Source: an uncultured Oscillospiraceae bacterium (GTDB lineage: Bacteria; Bacillota; Clostridia; Oscillospirales; Acutalibacteraceae). Taken from it: 9,288 nt of DNA. Made by a program: the position numbers and the translations under genes. The DNA lies in the NCBI GenBank assembly GCA_910588415.1, contig CAJUPK010000060.1, positions 1 through 9,288 on the forward strand. The letters run 5' to 3'. The notes beneath the pieces are model-generated. The model ran no database searches. It had not been told where the DNA came from and saw nothing but the letters and a program-made list of their open reading frames with translations. Position 1 is the first letter of the stretch, and the number at the start of each line of letters is the position of its first letter. Positions 6,598-9,288 of the stretch are shown in pieces.

Positions 6598-6639
6598 CAG
6601 GGGACGGCGGCAAAAATTTCCATCTGCCGCCGTCCCCTG
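6598..6639 (-). terminator. Long perfect hairpin downstream of the DUF815 gene, without a T-run
   Basis: The 15-bp arms at 6598-6612 (CAGGGGACGGCGGCA) and 6625-6639 are perfect inverted copies around a 12-base loop. The hairpin starts 12 bases past the stop of the ATPase gene and ends 5 bases before the -35 box of the next promoter. No T-run follows on either strand, so intrinsic termination would be atypical. Its position suggests it ends the ilvD-ATPase transcript or stabilises its 3' end and insulates the promoter. The structure is certain; the role is inferred. Confidence 0.55.
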
Positions 6640-6650
6640 TGAAAAGAACG

Positions 6651-7856
6651 CTATGGGTTCTTCTGCCTGGAGAGAAGCTCGTCTATAAACTGCCGGGCCG
6701 CCCTGGCCGAACGGCTGCTGCGGGCCAGGGCAAAGCGCTCTGCCTGGGCGCACAGGTCCTGGTCCTCCAGCTGCAGGCCCGCGTCCTCGGCCAGCCGCCG
6801 CACAATGTTCAGGTAGGTGGCCTTGTCCGGCCGCTGGAAGGTGACCTGCAGCCCAAAGCGCTCGGAGAGGGACACAGTCTCCTGCATGGCGTCCCTCCGG
6901 TGGATCTCGTCCCCCTCCCGGTCGGCAAAGCGCTCTTTCACCAGGTGCCTGCGGTTGCTGGTGGCATAGATCGCCACGTTGCGGGACTTGGCTGTAACAG
7001 AACCCTCCAGCATGGCTTTGAGGGCGCTGAAATTGTCGTCGTTGGTCTCAAAGGACAGGTCGTCAATAAACAGGATGAACTTCAAGGGGTTCTCCCGCAG
7101 CTGGGCCAGCACTTCGGGCAGCAGGTGCAGCTGCTCCTTGCGCACCTCCAAAATCCGCAGGCCCTGCTGCCACAGCTCGTTGGCCACTGCCTTTACCGTG
7201 GAGGACTTGCCTGTGCCCGCGTCCCCTGTCAGCAGCATGTTGGCAGCGGGCTTGCCCTCTAAAAGGGCCTGGGTGTTGCCCAGAATGACGGCCTTCTCCC
7301 GCTCATAGTCCACCAGGTCAGAGAGCCGCACAGGGTCTGGGTTGCCCACGGGCAAGACCTGCCCGGCGCTGTTCAGCCGCAGCATGGGGCAGCGGGTGAA
7401 AATGCCGTAGCCGTATTGGCCCACCTGCTTGGCCCGCTCCGCGTACTCGTTGGTCAGGTTGATTTTCCGCACCTCGTACTTGGCCATCTGCATGTTCACA
7501 TTGGTCTCTGCCAGCAGGCGGTCCGGGTCCAGAGAGGCCACGGCGCTCAGGGTCTCCAGGTCCAGCATGGCTCCGTCCAGCAGCAGCTTGTCCGGCGTGC
7601 GGTCTGCGCACATGGCCCGGATATAGGGATTGTCGCTGTCAAAGACCAGGTCCCGGGTGTAGTCTGTCAGGCTTACATATCCCGCGGCATACAGCCGGGA
7701 GAGAAATTCCCCGTACAGGGGGACAAAACGGTCCGCGCTGCTTCCGGCGTTCTCCAGACAGCGGGTCAGGGCCCGAAGCACCGGGTCGTCCAGCAGAGAG
7801 CGGAACACAGTCATGGCCCGGAGATGCAGGGCCAGTTTCGGCAGTTTTTTTCCCAT
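6651..7856 (-). CDS. DUF815-family AAA ATPase of unknown role
   Basis: This 401-residue cytoplasmic P-loop ATPase matches the DUF815 family (predicted AAA superfamily ATPases, function not established). The N-terminal ~190 residues are a helical, family-typical region. Walker A is GDAGTGKS (211-218), Walker B is FILFIDD (260-266), sensor 1 is YATSN (297-301), a likely arginine finger lies in SERFG (Arg333), and a sensor-2-like SSRSARAARQF occupies 380-390. All key ATPase residues are present, so it should be active. The ATG shares one base with the ilvD stop (TAATG), and there is no strong ribosome binding site of its own, which implies translation by reinitiation after ilvD. No partner effector is visible, and nothing shows a metabolic role in branched-chain synthesis. 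The family call is strong; the function is unknown. Confidence 0.9.
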   Translation of the reverse strand: MGKKLPKLALHLRAMTVFRSLLDDPVLRALTRCLENAGSSADRFVPLYGEFLSRLYAAGYVSLTDYTRDLVFDSDNPYIRAMCADRTPDKLLLDGAMLDLETLSAVASLDPDRLLAETNVNMQMAKYEVRKINLTNEYAERAKQVGQYGYGIFTRCPMLRLNSAGQVLPVGNPDPVRLSDLVDYEREKAVILGNTQALLEGKPAANMLLTGDAGTGKSSTVKAVANELWQQGLRILEVRKEQLHLLPEVLAQLRENPLKFILFIDDLSFETNDDNFSALKAMLEGSVTAKSRNVAIYATSNRRHLVKERFADREGDEIHRRDAMQETVSLSERFGLQVTFQRPDKATYLNIVRRLAEDAGLQLEDQDLCAQAERFALARSSRSARAARQFIDELLSRQKNP

Positions 7857-9288
7857 TAGTTCAGCACCGCGCCTTTCGCCCCGCTGGAGACCAGGGCCGC
7901 GTACCGCTTTAAGTAGCCGGAAAGTTCCTTCTGCCGGGGTGCAAAGGCAGCCATGCGGCGGTTAAATTCCTCTGGGCTGACCATAAGCTCTATGGAATGG
8001 CCGGGGATGTCAATGCGGATGGGGTCGCCCTCCTCCACAATGCCGATGGGCCCGCCGCTGGCAGCCTCTGGGGAGATATGGCCCACGCAGGCCCCCCGGG
8101 TGGCCCCGGAGAACCGGCCGTCTGTAATCAGGGCCACAGAATTGCCCAGCCCCATGCCCATAATGGCAGAGGTGGGGTTCAGCATCTCCCGCATACCAGG
8201 GCCTCCCCGGGGCCCCTCGTACCGGATGACCACCACATCGCCCGGGTTGATTTTCCCGGCGTTGATGGCAGCCTGGGCGTCCTCCTCGCACTCAAAGACC
8301 CGGGCCGGGCCCTGGTGTACCAGCATCTCCGGCAGAACCGCAGAGCGCTTGACCACGCAGCCCTCGGGGGCCAGGTTGCCCTTGAGCACCGCAATGCCCC
8401 CGGTCTCAGAGTAGGGGTTCTCCACAGGCCGGATGACCTCTGGGTTCCGGTTGGGGGTGCTGGCAATGTTTTCCCCCACGGTTTTCCCGGTGACGGTCAT
8501 GCAGCTTGTGTGGAGCAGGCCCTTCTTGTTCAGCTCGTGCATAATGGCGTACACGCCGCCCGCCTCGTCCAGGTCCTCCACATAGGTGCGCCCGGCCGGG
8601 GCCAGATGGCACAGGTTGGGGGTTTTCTCGCTGATGGCATTGGCAGCGTCCAGGTCAATGGCAATGCCGCACTCATGGGCAATGGCGGGCAGGTGCAGCA
8701 TGGAGTTGGTAGAGCAGCCCAGGGCCATGTCCACCGTAAGGGCGTTTTGGAAGGCCTCCCCGGTCATAATGTCCCGGGGCCGGATGTCCTTTTTCAGCAT
8801 GTCCATCACCGCCATGCCCGCGTGCTTGGCCAGCTCAATCCGGGCGGAGTACACGGCGGGAATGGTGCCGTTGCCCCCAAGGCCCATGCCCAGCGCCTCG
8901 GTCAGGCAGTTCATGGAGTTGGCGGTGTACATGCCCGAGCAGGAGCCGCAGCTGGGGCATGTTTTGCACTCATACTCCCGCAGCTTTTCCTCGGTGATTT
9001 TCCCGGCGTTAAACTCTCCCACCGCCTCGCTGATGGAGGAGAAGCTGGTCTTTTGGCCGTCCACACGCCCCGCCAGCATGGGCCCGCCGCTGACAAACAC
9101 CGTGGGCAGGTTCAGCCGGGCGGCGGCCATCAGCAGGCCGGGGACGTTCTTGTCGCAGTTGGGCACCATCACCAAAGCGTCAAAGCCGTGGGCCAGGGCC
9201 ATGGCCTCGGTGGAGTCGGCAATCAAATCCCGGGTGACCAGGGAGTACTTCATGCCCACATGGCCCATGGCAATGCCGTCGCACACCG
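7856..9288 (-). CDS. ilvD: Dihydroxy-acid dehydratase, N-terminus outside window
   Basis: The enzyme dehydrates 2,3-dihydroxy-isovalerate and 2,3-dihydroxy-3-methylvalerate to the 2-oxo acids, the common third step of valine, leucine and isoleucine synthesis, in the cytoplasm. The 476 visible residues begin at VCDGIAMGH, a Mg-binding motif. PNCDKNVPG follows (Cys44, Asp45, Lys46 in window numbering), supplying a cluster cysteine and the metal-binding Asp/carbamylated Lys known in the family. [19 protein letters not shown] (about 110-128) provides a further Fe-S cysteine. [11 protein letters not shown] near the C-terminus holds the serine (Ser393) regarded as the catalytic base. About 75-80 N-terminal residues, including the PCN cysteine motif, are beyond the edge; the usual length is about 555. 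The C-terminus is intact. A related sugar-acid dehydratase (Edd/XylD group) is possible in principle, but the motifs fit IlvD best. Its stop overlaps the start of the ATPase gene. Confidence 0.95.
   Translation of the reverse strand, partial: VCDGIAMGHVGMKYSLVTRDLIADSTEAMALAHGFDALVMVPNCDKNVPGLLMAAARLNLPTVFVSGGPMLAGRVDGQKTSFSSISEAVGEFNAGKITEEKLREYECKTCPSCGSCSGMYTANSMNCLTEALGMGLGGNGTIPAVYSARIELAKHAGMAVMDMLKKDIRPRDIMTGEAFQNALTVDMALGCSTNSMLHLPAIAHECGIAIDLDAANAISEKTPNLCHLAPAGRTYVEDLDEAGGVYAIMHELNKKGLLHTSCMTVTGKTVGENIASTPNRNPEVIRPVENPYSETGGIAVLKGNLAPEGCVVKRSAVLPEMLVHQGPARVFECEEDAQAAINAGKINPGDVVVIRYEGPRGGPGMREMLNPTSAIMGMGLGNSVALITDGRFSGATRGACVGHISPEAASGGPIGIVEEGDPIRIDIPGHSIELMVSPEEFNRRMAAFAPRQKELSGYLKRYAALVSSGAKGAVLN

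Noticed and set aside
6639..7262. A 207-codon plus-strand frame opposite the DUF815 gene
   Set aside because: It is a shadow of a gene with intact Walker A, Walker B and sensor motifs.

Overview
The window is G+C-rich DNA from what looks like a Gram-positive gut-type Clostridia, most plausibly an Oscillospiraceae/Flavonifractor-like relative. The basis is GC-biased codons, strong GGAGG-type ribosome binding sites, an exported protein with InlB/Flg_new-type repeats and three SLH domains, and a short ABC/histidine-kinase module of the kind common in Firmicutes. The taxonomic call is inference; no rRNA is present.

Layout. (1) Positions 1-3319, plus strand: the 3' part of an ABC transporter ATPase, two tandem paralogous ABC-2 type permeases (overlapping or closely spaced, so one transcript), a hairpin, then a small sensor histidine kinase; a strong intrinsic terminator at 3349-3398 closes the operon. 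ATPase, two permeases and kinase form a transporter/two-component unit of the peptide- or antibiotic-response type; the partner response regulator is not in view and would be expected upstream. (2) Positions 3432-3597: a non-coding element of about 162 bp with imperfect terminal inverted repeats flanked by TA, i.e. a MITE-like insertion. Its right end supplies part of the stop codon of the next gene. (3) Positions 3595-6525, minus strand: a 976-residue secreted cell-surface protein with signal peptide, eight InlB B/Flg_new-type repeats plus one divergent repeat, and three SLH domains, driven by a consensus sigma-A promoter (6564-6592). (4) Positions 6598-6639: a long perfect hairpin separating this gene from the next unit. 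(5) Positions 6651-9288, minus strand: ilvD (dihydroxy-acid dehydratase, N-terminus outside the window) translationally coupled through a TAATG overlap to a DUF815-family AAA ATPase.

How the parts work together. The first operon is a plausible sense-and-export or sense-and-resist module in the membrane. The SLH protein is a separately transcribed surface protein. The ilvD-ATPase pair joins branched-chain amino-acid synthesis to an ATPase of unknown role by co-translation. I see no CRISPR array, phage genes, tRNA or rRNA. The most unusual local feature is the TA-flanked mini-element that landed in a stop codon and kept it a stop codon.
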